Under the pieces are notes generated by a model. That model saw nothing but the letters and a program-made list of their open reading frames with translations. It made no database searches and was not told the DNA's origin. The position numbers and the translations under genes are program-made. From NCBI GenBank assembly GCA_043801115.1, contig JAZDMJ010000029.1, forward strand, positions 1 to 35,388: a DNA stretch of 35,388 bases. Reading direction: 5' to 3'. The DNA comes from CAZHUN01 sp043801115. GTDB taxonomy: Archaea > Iainarchaeota > Iainarchaeia > Iainarchaeales > UBA10191. This document shows, piece after piece, positions 7,234 to 14,460 of the stretch (positions within the stretch are counted from its first letter, which is position 1; every line of letters starts with the position of its first letter).

Positions 7234-8532
7234 TTGAAGTGGAACGACGCGTTCAAGCTCTCCGTTAACAACATCACCCACCGCCAGTTGCGCGCGTGGC
7301 TCACTTTGCTGGGCATTGTCATCGGAGTCGCAGCCGTCGTTTCCATTATTTCCATCGGAGACGGCGCTTCGGCAAGCCTCGAACAACAGCTTTCGCGCTT
7401 CGGAGCGGACGTTATTACGGTAACGGCGGGCTTTTCGCGCGCGGAAGCTTTCGGCGGGGGCCCTCCTTCGAGCGGGGGAGGATTCGAAGGAGGCTTTGAA
7501 GGAGGCGGAACGACAACAGTTCGCCGGACGACCACTTCGACGGTCACGCCCGAACTCAAAACCCAGGACGTTCAAACCATCAAAGCCAATCCCAATATTA
7601 TCGCCGTCAACCAAATCGTTTCGGGGCGCTCGAAAATAACCTTCATGTCCCAAACCATTACCGCCCAAATCCAGGGCGTCAATCCCCTGACGTGGACGCA
7701 AACCAACAGCATTACGCTTTCTATGGGAAGACTGCTCACGTCGAGCGACTCGACGGCCGTCGTCGTCGGCTACGGCCTGGCCAATACGTCGTTCAAACAA
7801 GTCATCACGCTGGGAAGAACAATCGACATCAACGGAAAAGGATTCACAGTAGTGGGCATTCTCGCGGCCACGACCGGCGGCATGGGAGGCGGGGGAGACA
7901 CGATTGTTTACATGAACTATCCTTCCTCGTATAGCGTCATCGACATGAACAAGAATACGTTTTCTTCCATCCAGGCTAAGGCTTCCAGCACGGACGTGTT
8001 GGACGACACGATTACCGAACTAACGGCTTCATTGCAGGCCGAGCGCAAAGTGACCGCCCGCACGCAGGACTTTTCCATCACGTCGAGCGAATCCATCAAA
8101 GAACAAATCAGCAGCATGACTGACACTCTGACTTTGTTCCTCGGGGCCATTGCCGCCATCTCCCTTTTAGTAGGAGCAATCGGCGTGGCCAACAGCATGT
8201 TCACTTCTGTATTGGAAAAAACGCGCGAAATCGGAATTTTGAAAGCATTGGGCGCAACGAACAACGAAGTCATGCAAGTGTTTTTGTTCGAAAGCGCGCT
8301 GTTCGGGCTCGTGGGGGGAATTTTGGGCGCCATTTTGGGAATGCTCATGGCTTCGCTCATGTCCATGCTCGGACTCAGCCTCGGAATCACGGGAGACGTT
8401 ACCACTCTTGTTACCCCCCAACTGCTCATCCTCGCCGTCCTCCTTTCCACCATCATTGGAGTCATTTCCGGCCTCGCGCCCGCGCGCAACGCGTCCAAGC
8501 TCAACCCCATCGAGGCGCTCCGCCATGAATAG
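7234..8532 (+). CDS. MacB/FtsX-type ABC transporter permease
   Basis: 432 residues starting at TTG 7234, seven nucleotides after the previous stop; no better ATG is present before the conserved N-terminus LSVNNITHRQLRAWLTLLGIVIG. TM1 (about 21-41) is followed by a large extracellular MacB-PCD domain containing a Gly-rich insert (about 71-90, GGGPPSSGGGFEGGFEGGG) and later GINGKGF-like and GIL motifs. Three C-terminal TM segments begin near LTLFLGAIAAISLLVGAIGV and include the FtsX signature EKTREIGILKALGATNNEV, which couples to the ATPase. It ends ARNASKLNPIEALRHE, the normal MacB/LolC end. Such permeases act as mechanotransmitters or exporters of peptides, lipoproteins or drugs; the substrate is unknown. 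It overlaps the following lipoprotein gene by 8 nt. Confidence 0.92.
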   Translation: MKWNDAFKLSVNNITHRQLRAWLTLLGIVIGVAAVVSIISIGDGASASLEQQLSRFGADVITVTAGFSRAEAFGGGPPSSGGGFEGGFEGGGTTTVRRTTTSTVTPELKTQDVQTIKANPNIIAVNQIVSGRSKITFMSQTITAQIQGVNPLTWTQTNSITLSMGRLLTSSDSTAVVVGYGLANTSFKQVITLGRTIDINGKGFTVVGILAATTGGMGGGGDTIVYMNYPSSYSVIDMNKNTFSSIQAKASSTDVLDDTITELTASLQAERKVTARTQDFSITSSESIKEQISSMTDTLTLFLGAIAAISLLVGAIGVANSMFTSVLEKTREIGILKALGATNNEVMQVFLFESALFGLVGGILGAILGMLMASLMSMLGLSLGITGDVTTLVTPQLLILAVLLSTIIGVISGLAPARNASKLNPIEALRHE

Positions 8533-8956
8533 CCGCGCGCTCATGCTATCTGCGCTTTTGGCGGGCCTCGTTACTGCGCTCTTGCTCTCAACGGGCTGTG
8601 TCCAAGGCTCGGCGAAAACCTACACGCTTCAAGAAGTTGCCCAGCACAATTCTCCCTCCGACTGCTGGATTGCATTGCAGGGAAAAGTGTACAATGTGAC
8701 GGAATTGCTCGCACGCACGCCCGAAAATCCGCTCGCACAAAACTGCGGAACCGAAGTGCAATACTTTGGCGGCCTTCCCCCTTCCGACTTCAACAATTTT
8801 GACCGCAACAATTTCGACGCCAACCGCGCGCGCGACTTCAACGCGCGCCCCGCCGACTTTAATTCAATGGACCGAAATGGCCCCGACCCCGACCGCAACC
8901 AGTTTGGCGCGCAGGGAATGCTGTCCCAATACTATATCGGCGACCTGCAACCGTAA
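8525..8956 (+). CDS. Lipoprotein with degenerate cytochrome b5-like domain and F-D-x-N repeats
   Basis: 143 residues from ATG 8525, overlapping the permease stop. A signal peptide ends in STGC, with Cys25 the probable lipid anchor. Residues about 30-75 match the start of a cytochrome b5-like domain (YTLQEVAQHNSPSDCWIALQ then GKVYNVTELL). In true b5 domains HPGG follows and gives the first haem-binding His; here the sequence is ARTPENP, with no His, and no second His follows, so haem binding by the usual mode is unlikely. The rest (about 86-127) is a run of F-D/N-x-N units such as FNNFDRNNFDANRARDFN. Similar units occur in the regulator at 4352 and the protein at 5728. Last gene of the ABC operon. 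Confidence 0.8.
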   Translation: MNSRALMLSALLAGLVTALLLSTGCVQGSAKTYTLQEVAQHNSPSDCWIALQGKVYNVTELLARTPENPLAQNCGTEVQYFGGLPPSDFNNFDRNNFDANRARDFNARPADFNSMDRNGPDPDRNQFGAQGMLSQYYIGDLQP

Positions 8957-8958
8957 AT

Positions 8959-9498
8959 TCAATGCCCGGCCAGAAAGACGAAATGTTTCAGTTTCGCGGC
9001 GTCTTTTGCGGAAAGTTTTTTCTTTTCCACTTTGTTTCCAATCAATGCAGAGTTTCCGAACGGGTCTTTCACGATTACTGTAAAGGGAATTTTTCCTTCC
9101 TTCATGGAGTCGATTTTGGATTTCAACTGGTCGGACTTTTTGCCCGGAACTGTTGCAAGCACGGAGCGGACGCGGTCGAGCAATCCTTCCATGTTGGAAA
9201 TGTAACCGTCGGCCAACGGGCCGGGTTCAATCGTAGTGCCTAACTCTGGGATTTCAACCGTTCCCGAAGTCGAACGCACGATTTTGACTTTCAAATCCGA
9301 AGCAGAGCGCACTTTTGCTTCAAAATAGACGGGCTCATTGAAGGCGGTGTTCCAAACATCGTTCAATTTCAAACCGCAGTGCGGGCAGGAAAGCGTTGAA
9401 AGCAAGACTTCGCCGAATTGTTCGACGTTTTCGGAAACTTGCAATAAAAAAGCGGGCTTGGAACAGGAAGGACAGGGAACCGACAACTGGGGTTCCAT
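8959..9498 (-). CDS. ZPR1 zinc-finger domain protein
   Basis: 179 residues. N-terminal four-Cys zinc ribbon: C9-x2-C12 and C38-x2-C41 (PCPSC ... CPHCG), followed by the ZPR1 beta-domain with VRSTSGTVEIPELGTTIEPG, closely matching the family signature. Archaeal ZPR1 proteins carry a single module; eukaryotic ZPR1 has two and acts with eEF1A folding and assembly. The archaeal role is not established. The segment ELGTT is encoded across one copy of the 13-bp repeat (9233-9245). The gene follows the coiled-coil gene by 4 nt and is probably cotranscribed; it ends 2 nt from the convergent lipoprotein gene. Confidence 0.9.
   Translation of the reverse strand: MEPQLSVPCPSCSKPAFLLQVSENVEQFGEVLLSTLSCPHCGLKLNDVWNTAFNEPVYFEAKVRSASDLKVKIVRSTSGTVEIPELGTTIEPGPLADGYISNMEGLLDRVRSVLATVPGKKSDQLKSKIDSMKEGKIPFTVIVKDPFGNSALIGNKVEKKKLSAKDAAKLKHFVFLAGH
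9233..9245 (+). repeat. 13-bp dispersed repeat, copy 1 of 4
   Basis: GTAGTGCCTAACT on the plus strand, inside and antisense to the ZPR1 gene. Preceded by AATC, resembling the AAT that precedes the other copies. Confidence 0.7.
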
Positions 9499-9502
9499 GG
9501 TT

Positions 9503-10471
9503 TCACTTTCGGCCGCGAAAGGCCAAATCGTGCAAGAGCTTGTCTTCTTTTTCTTTCCGCTTGGCGGATTTTTTGCTCTCTTTCAATACTTTTTCCTTCA
9601 AACCCTTCAAGTCGACTTCGGCGTTCGAGACTGCTTTTTCGAGTGCGTCCAATTTCGTGACGACTTGGGAAATGTCGGCCGAAGTTTTGGGCTTACCGTA
9701 ATAGTGCTTGAAAGTGTCTTCCAATACATTCAAGCGCTTGTGCGCGTTGTCGACTCTTTGAACGTGCGCGTCCGCGCGCTCGTGCTTGGAGTGGTGCAAT
9801 ACGAGCTGGTTTTCGGCGCGCGAAAGGCGCTCTTTCAAAATTTCAACGCGTTTTTCCAATGCTTTTTCGTCAAACTTTCCCTTCAACTTTTGAGACTGGA
9901 CAAAATTGTACTCGAGCTGGTTTTCAGCAGTCTTCAACCTGCCGCGGACGAGCTCGAAACGCTTGTCCAATTGCTTGACGTCCTGTTCGAGCTTTCGCTC
10001 CAATTTTTCCAGCTTTTCAGAGTGAAGCGAAATGGGAGAAACGAGGGAAGAAGTGGTTTGGAGTTTTTGCTCCAATTTTTTCAACGCGTCAAACGCCAAA
10101 TCTACTCGGCCTTCAATCGCAAGAACGTGCGCGCGGGCGTTCTGCACCTGCTTTTCCGTCGAAAGCGGGCTCTTTTCAACAGCTTCGAGGCGTTCGAGCA
10201 GGGAATCCTTCTCTTTCTCCAAGCTTTCCAAACGCTTTTCGAGTTCGGACAAATTCTCGGAAGGTTTTGCAACCGCAGAAGGGTAGGGAACAAACTGGGG
10301 CGCTTCGGTCTCTTCGAGCGCGGTTCTGTCGAAATAGACTTCTCCAAAGTACGGCTCTGAATCGGCAACAGAAGAAGCAAGTGCGCGCATTTTGGGCTTC
10401 CAACTGTCGACAACGACAACAGCTGCGCCCAACACAACCGTAAGTCCGGCCAATGCAATCGTAACCCACAT
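9503..10471 (-). CDS. Membrane-anchored coiled-coil protein
   Basis: 322 residues. One N-terminal membrane segment (about 2-22, VTIALAGLTVVLGAAVVVVD) is followed by a short acidic linker and then almost continuous coiled coil (about 75-310) with many Leu/Glu/Lys heptads, for example LEKRLESLEKEKDSLLERLE. The C-terminus is strongly basic (KESKKSAKRKEKEDK). No family is recognised; by shape it could be a structural or scaffolding protein on the inner or outer membrane face. It lies between tatD and ZPR1 on the minus strand. Confidence 0.8.
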   Translation of the reverse strand: MWVTIALAGLTVVLGAAVVVVDSWKPKMRALASSVADSEPYFGEVYFDRTALEETEAPQFVPYPSAVAKPSENLSELEKRLESLEKEKDSLLERLEAVEKSPLSTEKQVQNARAHVLAIEGRVDLAFDALKKLEQKLQTTSSLVSPISLHSEKLEKLERKLEQDVKQLDKRFELVRGRLKTAENQLEYNFVQSQKLKGKFDEKALEKRVEILKERLSRAENQLVLHHSKHERADAHVQRVDNAHKRLNVLEDTFKHYYGKPKTSADISQVVTKLDALEKAVSNAEVDLKGLKEKVLKESKKSAKRKEKEDKLLHDLAFRGRK

Positions 10472-10504
10472 GAGTGAAAACCTTTCAACAAAACAGTAAA
10501 AGAA

Positions 10505-10520
10505 AGGCTTTAAAAAGCCT
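10505..10520 (-). promoter_or_regulatory. Palindromic TATA-like element before the coiled-coil gene
   Basis: AGGCTTTAAAAAGCCT is nearly self-complementary and contains a TTTAAA core on both strands. On the minus strand it reads TTTTTAAAG about 37 nt before the ATG at 10471, so it could be its TATA box with a leader of about 10 nt; it also overlaps the tatD stop codon (10519-10521) and could fold as a hairpin in the tatD message. Confidence 0.4.
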
Positions 10521-11268
10521 ACAAGTGGTTTTCGAACAATTTTTCACTATTTAAAGTTATTTTTGACTCGAGTTCGGAGAGGGAAACTTCTTTCAAAAGC
10601 GCGATTTTTTCGCCCAATTTTGGAATCAGAAAAGGCTCGACGGCGTTCCCTTGCACGCGCATGGGTGCGTCGCTTTCGAGCAGCAAATTTTCCAAGGAAA
10701 GGGATTGGAAAAAAGCGTCGTTCCAGTTGTTGTACAACGCGCTGCAATTGGCGGAAACAAAAAAGCCCGCCTCTTGTACTTGCCGGGCCTGCGCTTTCGA
10801 GCCCGAAAAAAAGTGCAACAATACTTTCCCCGCGCCCTTTTCCCGCAATATTTTCAAGCACTCCGCGCGCGCCCCGCGCGAGTGCACTTCCAAAGGCTTG
10901 TTGAATTCTTTCGCGAGGGAAATGAATTGTTCGAATACTTTCAACTGCTTGCTCTGCTGGGGAAGGGAAACCGCGAGCTTGAAATCCAATCCGACTTCTC
11001 CAAAGCCCGCGCACTCTTCCGCGTGCGCGCGCGCAAATTGGAGGGCCAATTCGATTTCCTTTTCCGTCAACTGCAAAACGTCTCCCGGATACAAGCCCAA
11101 GCAGGCTTTCACTTGCGGAAATGCGCGCTGCAATTCCAGGGTTTTTTCCATCGAGCGCAAATTTGCGGAATTGGAAAAAAACAATTGGACATTCTCCTTC
11201 TCCGCGCGCTCCAATACCCCCTTCACGTCCGGAACGGAGTCCAAGTGCAAGTGTACATCGGCCCACAT
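10519..11268 (-). CDS. TatD-family metal-dependent hydrolase
   Basis: 249 residues from ATG 11268. Metal ligands of the TatD amidohydrolase fold are visible: H6 and H8 in ADVHLHLD, Glu in GFGEVGLDF, His in EVHSRG, His in LLHFFSG, and Asp in LLESDAP. TatD enzymes are Mg-dependent 3'-5' DNA/RNA exonucleases or related phosphodiesterases. A longer frame to 11337 would run into the promoter region and the divergent gene, so the start directly before the HLH motif is chosen. Divergent from the metallo-beta-lactamase gene across 50 nt. Confidence 0.9.
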   Translation of the reverse strand: MWADVHLHLDSVPDVKGVLERAEKENVQLFFSNSANLRSMEKTLELQRAFPQVKACLGLYPGDVLQLTEKEIELALQFARAHAEECAGFGEVGLDFKLAVSLPQQSKQLKVFEQFISLAKEFNKPLEVHSRGARAECLKILREKGAGKVLLHFFSGSKAQARQVQEAGFFVSANCSALYNNWNDAFFQSLSLENLLLESDAPMRVQGNAVEPFLIPKLGEKIALLKEVSLSELESKITLNSEKLFENHL

Positions 11269-11288
11269 GAGACGAAAAAGGGAGAAAG

Positions 11289-11295
11289 AATAAAA
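11289..11295. promoter_or_regulatory. Central AT element in the tatD / metallo-beta-lactamase divergent spacer
   Basis: AATAAAA lies 21 nt from the tatD start and 24 nt from the start at 11319, placing one TATA-like element at the correct distance for leaderless transcription in both directions. It is the weakest of the five similar sites in the window. Confidence 0.4.
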
Positions 11296-11318
11296 CAACT
11301 TAACGCTTCGAACAGGGT

Positions 11319-12194
11319 ATGAAGGGAAAAATTGCACTCCTGGCCATACTCTTGGCCGTGCTGGCCATTGCCGCGTTTTTCTATTTTTCCCAAGCGGAGC
11401 GCGGTTCGGCCCCGAATGTAGTGCCTAACTCGTTCGACGGAAACTTGCGCGTTTGGATTTTGGACGTCAACCAGGGAGACTCCATTCTGCTCCAGCTTCC
11501 GAACGGAAAAAACATTCTCGTCGACGCGGGCCTGCCCGAGCAAGGGGAAAAAGTCGCCGCGTTTTTGAAACAGCAGGGCGTTTACAGGCTGGACGCGCTC
11601 GTCGCCACGCACTCCGACTCCGACCACATCGGGGGCATGGACGAAGTTTTGAAACAAATTCTAATTTCCGCATTTTTCGAAAACGGACGCGCGTGCGAAA
11701 CGCAAACGTGCAAGGGACTGGACGAAGTACTGGGCGAAAAACAAATTCCGCGCGCCGTGCTGAAGGGGGGAACGGATTTCAACATTGGCGGCTTTTCATT
11801 CTCTGTACTGAACCCCTGGCCGGAAGACTCTCAAACCGACAACGACGCCAGCATCGTTCTCCGCTTCGCATTCAAGAATGAAATTTTCATGCTCGCGGGA
11901 GACTGCACTTCGCTGTGCGAGCAAACCATCGAAGCGCACTTCATTGAACTGGACGTGAATGTGTTGAAAGTGGGCCACCACGGGAGCGCGTATTCTTCTT
12001 CTGCCCCCTTTTTGCAGCGCGTTTCCCCTCAATTCGCCCTCATTTCCGTCGGAGAGAACTCATACGGCCACCCTCCCCCGCAAACCATTCAACGACTGCA
12101 AGAAAGCGGAGCAACTGTTCTGCGCACGGATAAATCGGGAAACATTGAATTGAACACGGACGGAGAAATTTTGACGATTTCCCATGACAACTAA
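11319..12194 (+). CDS. ComEC/Rec2-like metallo-beta-lactamase-fold protein, membrane-anchored or secreted
   Basis: 291 residues. An N-terminal hydrophobic segment (about 5-24) is a signal peptide or anchor, so the enzyme probably acts outside the membrane. The metallo-beta-lactamase signature THSDSDHIGG (97-106) supplies His98, Asp102 and His103; later LAGDCT supplies the bridging Asp, and VGHHGSAYSS gives another metal His. ILDVNQGDSILLQLPNGKNILVDAG is the start found in the soluble ComEC C-terminal hydrolase domain. In ComEC this domain is thought to degrade one DNA strand during uptake; here no ComEC membrane channel is attached, so a DNA-uptake role is only a possibility. A copy of the 13-bp repeat encodes VVPNS (34-38). 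Overlaps the next gene by 11 nt. Confidence 0.88.
   Translation: MKGKIALLAILLAVLAIAAFFYFSQAERGSAPNVVPNSFDGNLRVWILDVNQGDSILLQLPNGKNILVDAGLPEQGEKVAAFLKQQGVYRLDALVATHSDSDHIGGMDEVLKQILISAFFENGRACETQTCKGLDEVLGEKQIPRAVLKGGTDFNIGGFSFSVLNPWPEDSQTDNDASIVLRFAFKNEIFMLAGDCTSLCEQTIEAHFIELDVNVLKVGHHGSAYSSSAPFLQRVSPQFALISVGENSYGHPPPQTIQRLQESGATVLRTDKSGNIELNTDGEILTISHDN
11418..11430 (+). repeat. 13-bp dispersed repeat, copy 2 of 4
   Basis: GTAGTGCCTAACT preceded by GAAT, inside the metallo-beta-lactamase gene where it is read GTA GTG CCT AAC (Val-Val-Pro-Asn). Confidence 0.7.
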
Positions 12195-12759
12195 ATCTTT
12201 TTGGAACAAAATCGAATTGGATGTTTTCGACTCCGTCTACGAGCCGCGCGAGGACTCATTTCTCCTCGCCGAAGCGCTGCATGTACCGAAAAATTCCACA
12301 TTCCTCGACATGGGGTGCGGTTGCGGCATTCAAAGCGTTTCCGTTTTGCACCAGGGAGCCCAAAGCGCGCTTTGCGTTGATGTAAATGCGAAAGCGGTTG
12401 AAAATGCAGTACACAACGCGTCGAAATTTGGAAAATGCAAGGGAAGAGAGAGCAATTTATTCGCGAACGTGCCGGAAAAGTTCGACTGCATTGCCTTCAA
12501 TGCCCCGTACGTGGTTTCGGAATCCATTCAAGAGCGCGCGGATGACGGGGGCAAAAGGGGAAGGGAAGTTTTGAACCGATTCCTGCGCCAAATGCCCGAA
12601 CATTTAAATGCGCGGGGAGCGTGCTATTTCGTGCAAAGCTCGCTCAATGGAGAAACGGAAACAAAAAAATTGCTGGAAGAATTGAAGTTGAAGGGAGAGA
12701 TTGTCGCGCGCGAAAAAACCGCGTTCGAAGAACTGCAAGCGTGGAGAGTGGAAAAGTGA
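12184..12759 (+). CDS. HemK/Mtq2-like class I methyltransferase
   Basis: 191 residues. SAM-binding motif I is LDMGCGCGIQS (41-51); motif II acid VDVNAKAVENA; motif IV is NAPY (106-109), the variant of NPPY used by N-methyltransferases acting on a planar amide or amine. DSVYEPREDSFLLAEAL at the N-terminus is characteristic of the small HemK2/Mtq2 group (without the long N-terminal helical domain of bacterial HemK), which methylates the Gln of the GGQ motif in release factor aRF1 with a Trm112 partner. That role is inferred from family; other small substrates are possible. Overlaps the upstream gene by 11 nt and the downstream GTG by 4 nt. Confidence 0.88.
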   Translation: MTTKSFWNKIELDVFDSVYEPREDSFLLAEALHVPKNSTFLDMGCGCGIQSVSVLHQGAQSALCVDVNAKAVENAVHNASKFGKCKGRESNLFANVPEKFDCIAFNAPYVVSESIQERADDGGKRGREVLNRFLRQMPEHLNARGACYFVQSSLNGETETKKLLEELKLKGEIVAREKTAFEELQAWRVEK

Positions 12760-13163
12760 AGTGCGTGATTATTGGAAGCTTTCACCACTTTTACCAAGAA
12801 GTGGTCTATGCAAGAGAAGACTTTGAAGCGCTCGGAGTCGAAGTATTGTCTCCCGAAAAATCGCACGTCCTCGATCCAAAAGAAGATTTCATCATTCTCG
12901 GCTCGGACCCGGAAAAATTCTCCATTCGCGAGATCGAAGACGTTGTATTGGATAAGATTCCCAAAAGCGATTTCGTTTATTTAGTAAATCCTGACGGGTA
13001 TACGGGAAAGACGGCCAGTTTTGAAATCGGGGCAGCCGTGGCCGGCCAAGTTCCCGTATTCGCAAAAAGCGTTCCGGATGATGTTCTCATCAAACAGTAC
13101 ATTCTCGAAGTCGGAACGCCCGAACAAATCTTCGAAATCATGAAAAAAGCGCGCAAGCATTGA
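12756..13163 (+). CDS. Nucleoside 2-deoxyribosyltransferase-like protein
   Basis: 135 residues starting at GTG 12756 (GTGA overlap with the methyltransferase stop); the upstream frame has no better start because it lies within that gene. N-terminal VIIGSFHHFYQEVVYAREDFEALGVEVLSP gives the first beta-alpha unit; FVYLVNPDGYTGKTASFEIGAAVAGQVPVFA matches the family pattern D-x-x-G-x-T-x-F-E-[IL]-G-x-A-x-A, where the Glu is the catalytic nucleophile position in nucleoside 2-deoxyribosyltransferases and related sugar-nucleotide hydrolases. Function is probably nucleotide salvage or clean-up; exact substrate unknown. Confidence 0.72.
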   Translation: MKCVIIGSFHHFYQEVVYAREDFEALGVEVLSPEKSHVLDPKEDFIILGSDPEKFSIREIEDVVLDKIPKSDFVYLVNPDGYTGKTASFEIGAAVAGQVPVFAKSVPDDVLIKQYILEVGTPEQIFEIMKKARKH

Positions 13164-13174
13164 CGATTTAAATT

Positions 13175-13187
13175 GTAGTGCCTAACT
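13175..13187 (+). repeat. 13-bp dispersed repeat, copy 3 of 4 (intergenic)
   Basis: GTAGTGCCTAACT between the gene ending at 13163 and the ATG at 13195. With the preceding AAATT it shares 18 identical bases with copy 4 (13170-13187 against 14141-14158). Confidence 0.7.
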
Positions 13188-13194
13188 AATTTGC

Positions 13195-13320
13195 ATGTAC
13201 GCGCGAAAGAAAACCGTCAAAGGGCACACTTACTACTACTTGGTTTCTTCGCACCGCGTGAACGGAAAAGTGGTCCAGCACCACGAAAAGTATTTGGGAA
13301 AAACAAAGAAGGGATTTTGA
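13195..13320 (+). CDS. 41-residue basic protein resembling the N-terminal module of IS1634-type transposases
   Basis: ATG 13195 to TGA 13318-13320. The product begins MYARKKTVKGHTYYYLVSSH and continues RVNGKVVQQHEKYLGKTKKGF. The pattern K-x-x-x-G-x-x-Y-Y-Y-L-V-x-S-x-R-x-[ND]-G-K-V-x-Q-x-x-x-x-Y-L-G is familiar as the small N-terminal domain of IS1634-family (IS4-like) transposases and also occurs as short free-standing archaeal proteins. No transposase core follows: the GTPase ATG comes directly after the stop. It may therefore be a small nucleic-acid-binding protein coupled to the GTPase, or a transposon remnant. The clean frame and tight junction argue for a real gene. Confidence 0.6.
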   Translation: MYARKKTVKGHTYYYLVSSHRVNGKVVQHHEKYLGKTKKGF

Positions 13321-14460
13321 ATGCCGGTAAACGCGGGGCCCGAATACGCGAAAGCCGAACGCAAGTACATTGACGCACGCACGCCCATGGAAAAATTGGC
13401 GGCGTTGCAGGAAATGAAGAGCACGGTTCCAAAACACAAGGGAACGGAAAATCTGCTCAAAGAAATCGTGCGAAAAATTTCCCGCATCAAGGCGGAAATG
13501 GTCAAACAAAAGGAGATGGCCGCAAAAAGGGGAAGCGGCCGAAGCGCCATGTCCGTGCGAAAGGAAGGATGCGGGCAAATCGTTTTAGCAGGATTGCCCA
13601 ATTCGGGAAAAAGCACTGCATTGCACGCATTGACGGGAATCGACGTTGAGATTGCGCCCCACCCGTATACTACGGTAAAGCCCGAAGTGGGAATGTTCGA
13701 CTTTGGCGGCGCAAGAATTCAGCTCGTCGAACTGCCCGCGGTAGTCGAAGGGAGCGCGGACGGAAAAGCGCAAGGAAACCAGGTGCTGAGCGCAGTGCGG
13801 AATTCGGACGCAATCGTTTTAGTGGTTGATGCGGAAAGCGCTCGAAAAGAAGCGCAACTGCTCGAAAAAGAACTCAAAAAGGCCGAAATATGGCTGAATC
13901 AGGCGCCGCCCAAAATCCAGATCAAAAAATCCTCCTTTCCCGGACTCTCGATTACAGGAAAAGAGCATTTGAAGATTTCCGAAAAAAACTTGTTGGAATT
14001 TTTGCGCTCCGCGGGCTACCCGCAAGCGTCTGTAACACTTGAAGAGGACGCCGACTTGGGAAAAATCGCGCAAGCATTGGACGAAAAAATCTGTTATAAA
14101 AAGGCGCTCGTCCTTGCCAACAAGAGCGAGGGCATGGAAAAAATTGTAGTGCCTAACTTCAGGGTCGTACAAGTGTCAGACTGGAACAGCGCGCACGCGC
14201 TCGAAGAAGTCAAAAGCGCGCTGTTCGCCCTGCTCGGAGTGGTTCGAGTGTACACCAAGCGTCCGGGGCAAGAGCCCGACTATCAAGAGCCGCTCGTCGC
14301 GAAAAAGGGAAGCACGGTCGAGCAAGTCGCAAAACACTTGCACAAAGAGCTTGTCCGGTCGCTCAAGTTCGTGCGCGTGTGGGGCAGCACGAAATTCGAA
14401 GGCCAGCGCGTTTCAAAGGATTATGTTTTGCACGACCAGGACATTATTGAAATCAACTAG
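13321..14460 (+). CDS. DRG/Obg-related GTPase with C-terminal TGS domain
   Basis: 379 residues. The N-terminal helical part includes TPMEKLAALQEMKSTVPKHKGTENLLKEI, characteristic of DRG-type GTPases. The G domain has P-loop GLPNSGKST (91-99), switch I HPYTTVKPEVG, G3 region VELPAVVEGS and G4 NKSEG. The G3 motif normally reads D-x-P-G; here it is E-L-P-A (137-140), so the Asp and Gly that contact Mg and the gamma-phosphate are both changed. G4 reads NKSE where NKxD is usual. The TGS domain (about 308-379) begins RVYTKRPGQEPDYQEPLVAKKGST and ends DYVLHDQDIIEIN. DRG proteins associate with ribosomes. A copy of the 13-bp repeat encodes VVPN. Its TAG overlaps the stop of the convergent gene. Confidence 0.9.
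   Translation: MPVNAGPEYAKAERKYIDARTPMEKLAALQEMKSTVPKHKGTENLLKEIVRKISRIKAEMVKQKEMAAKRGSGRSAMSVRKEGCGQIVLAGLPNSGKSTALHALTGIDVEIAPHPYTTVKPEVGMFDFGGARIQLVELPAVVEGSADGKAQGNQVLSAVRNSDAIVLVVDAESARKEAQLLEKELKKAEIWLNQAPPKIQIKKSSFPGLSITGKEHLKISEKNLLEFLRSAGYPQASVTLEEDADLGKIAQALDEKICYKKALVLANKSEGMEKIVVPNFRVVQVSDWNSAHALEEVKSALFALLGVVRVYTKRPGQEPDYQEPLVAKKGSTVEQVAKHLHKELVRSLKFVRVWGSTKFEGQRVSKDYVLHDQDIIEIN
14146..14158 (+). repeat. 13-bp dispersed repeat, copy 4 of 4
   Basis: GTAGTGCCTAACT preceded by AAATT, inside the GTPase gene, read GTA GTG CCT AAC (Val-Val-Pro-Asn) in the same phase as copy 2. Confidence 0.7.

Noticed and set aside
12621..12755. Upstream extension of the deoxyribosyltransferase-like gene
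   Set aside because: It lies within the methyltransferase gene, and the domain begins directly at GTG 12756.
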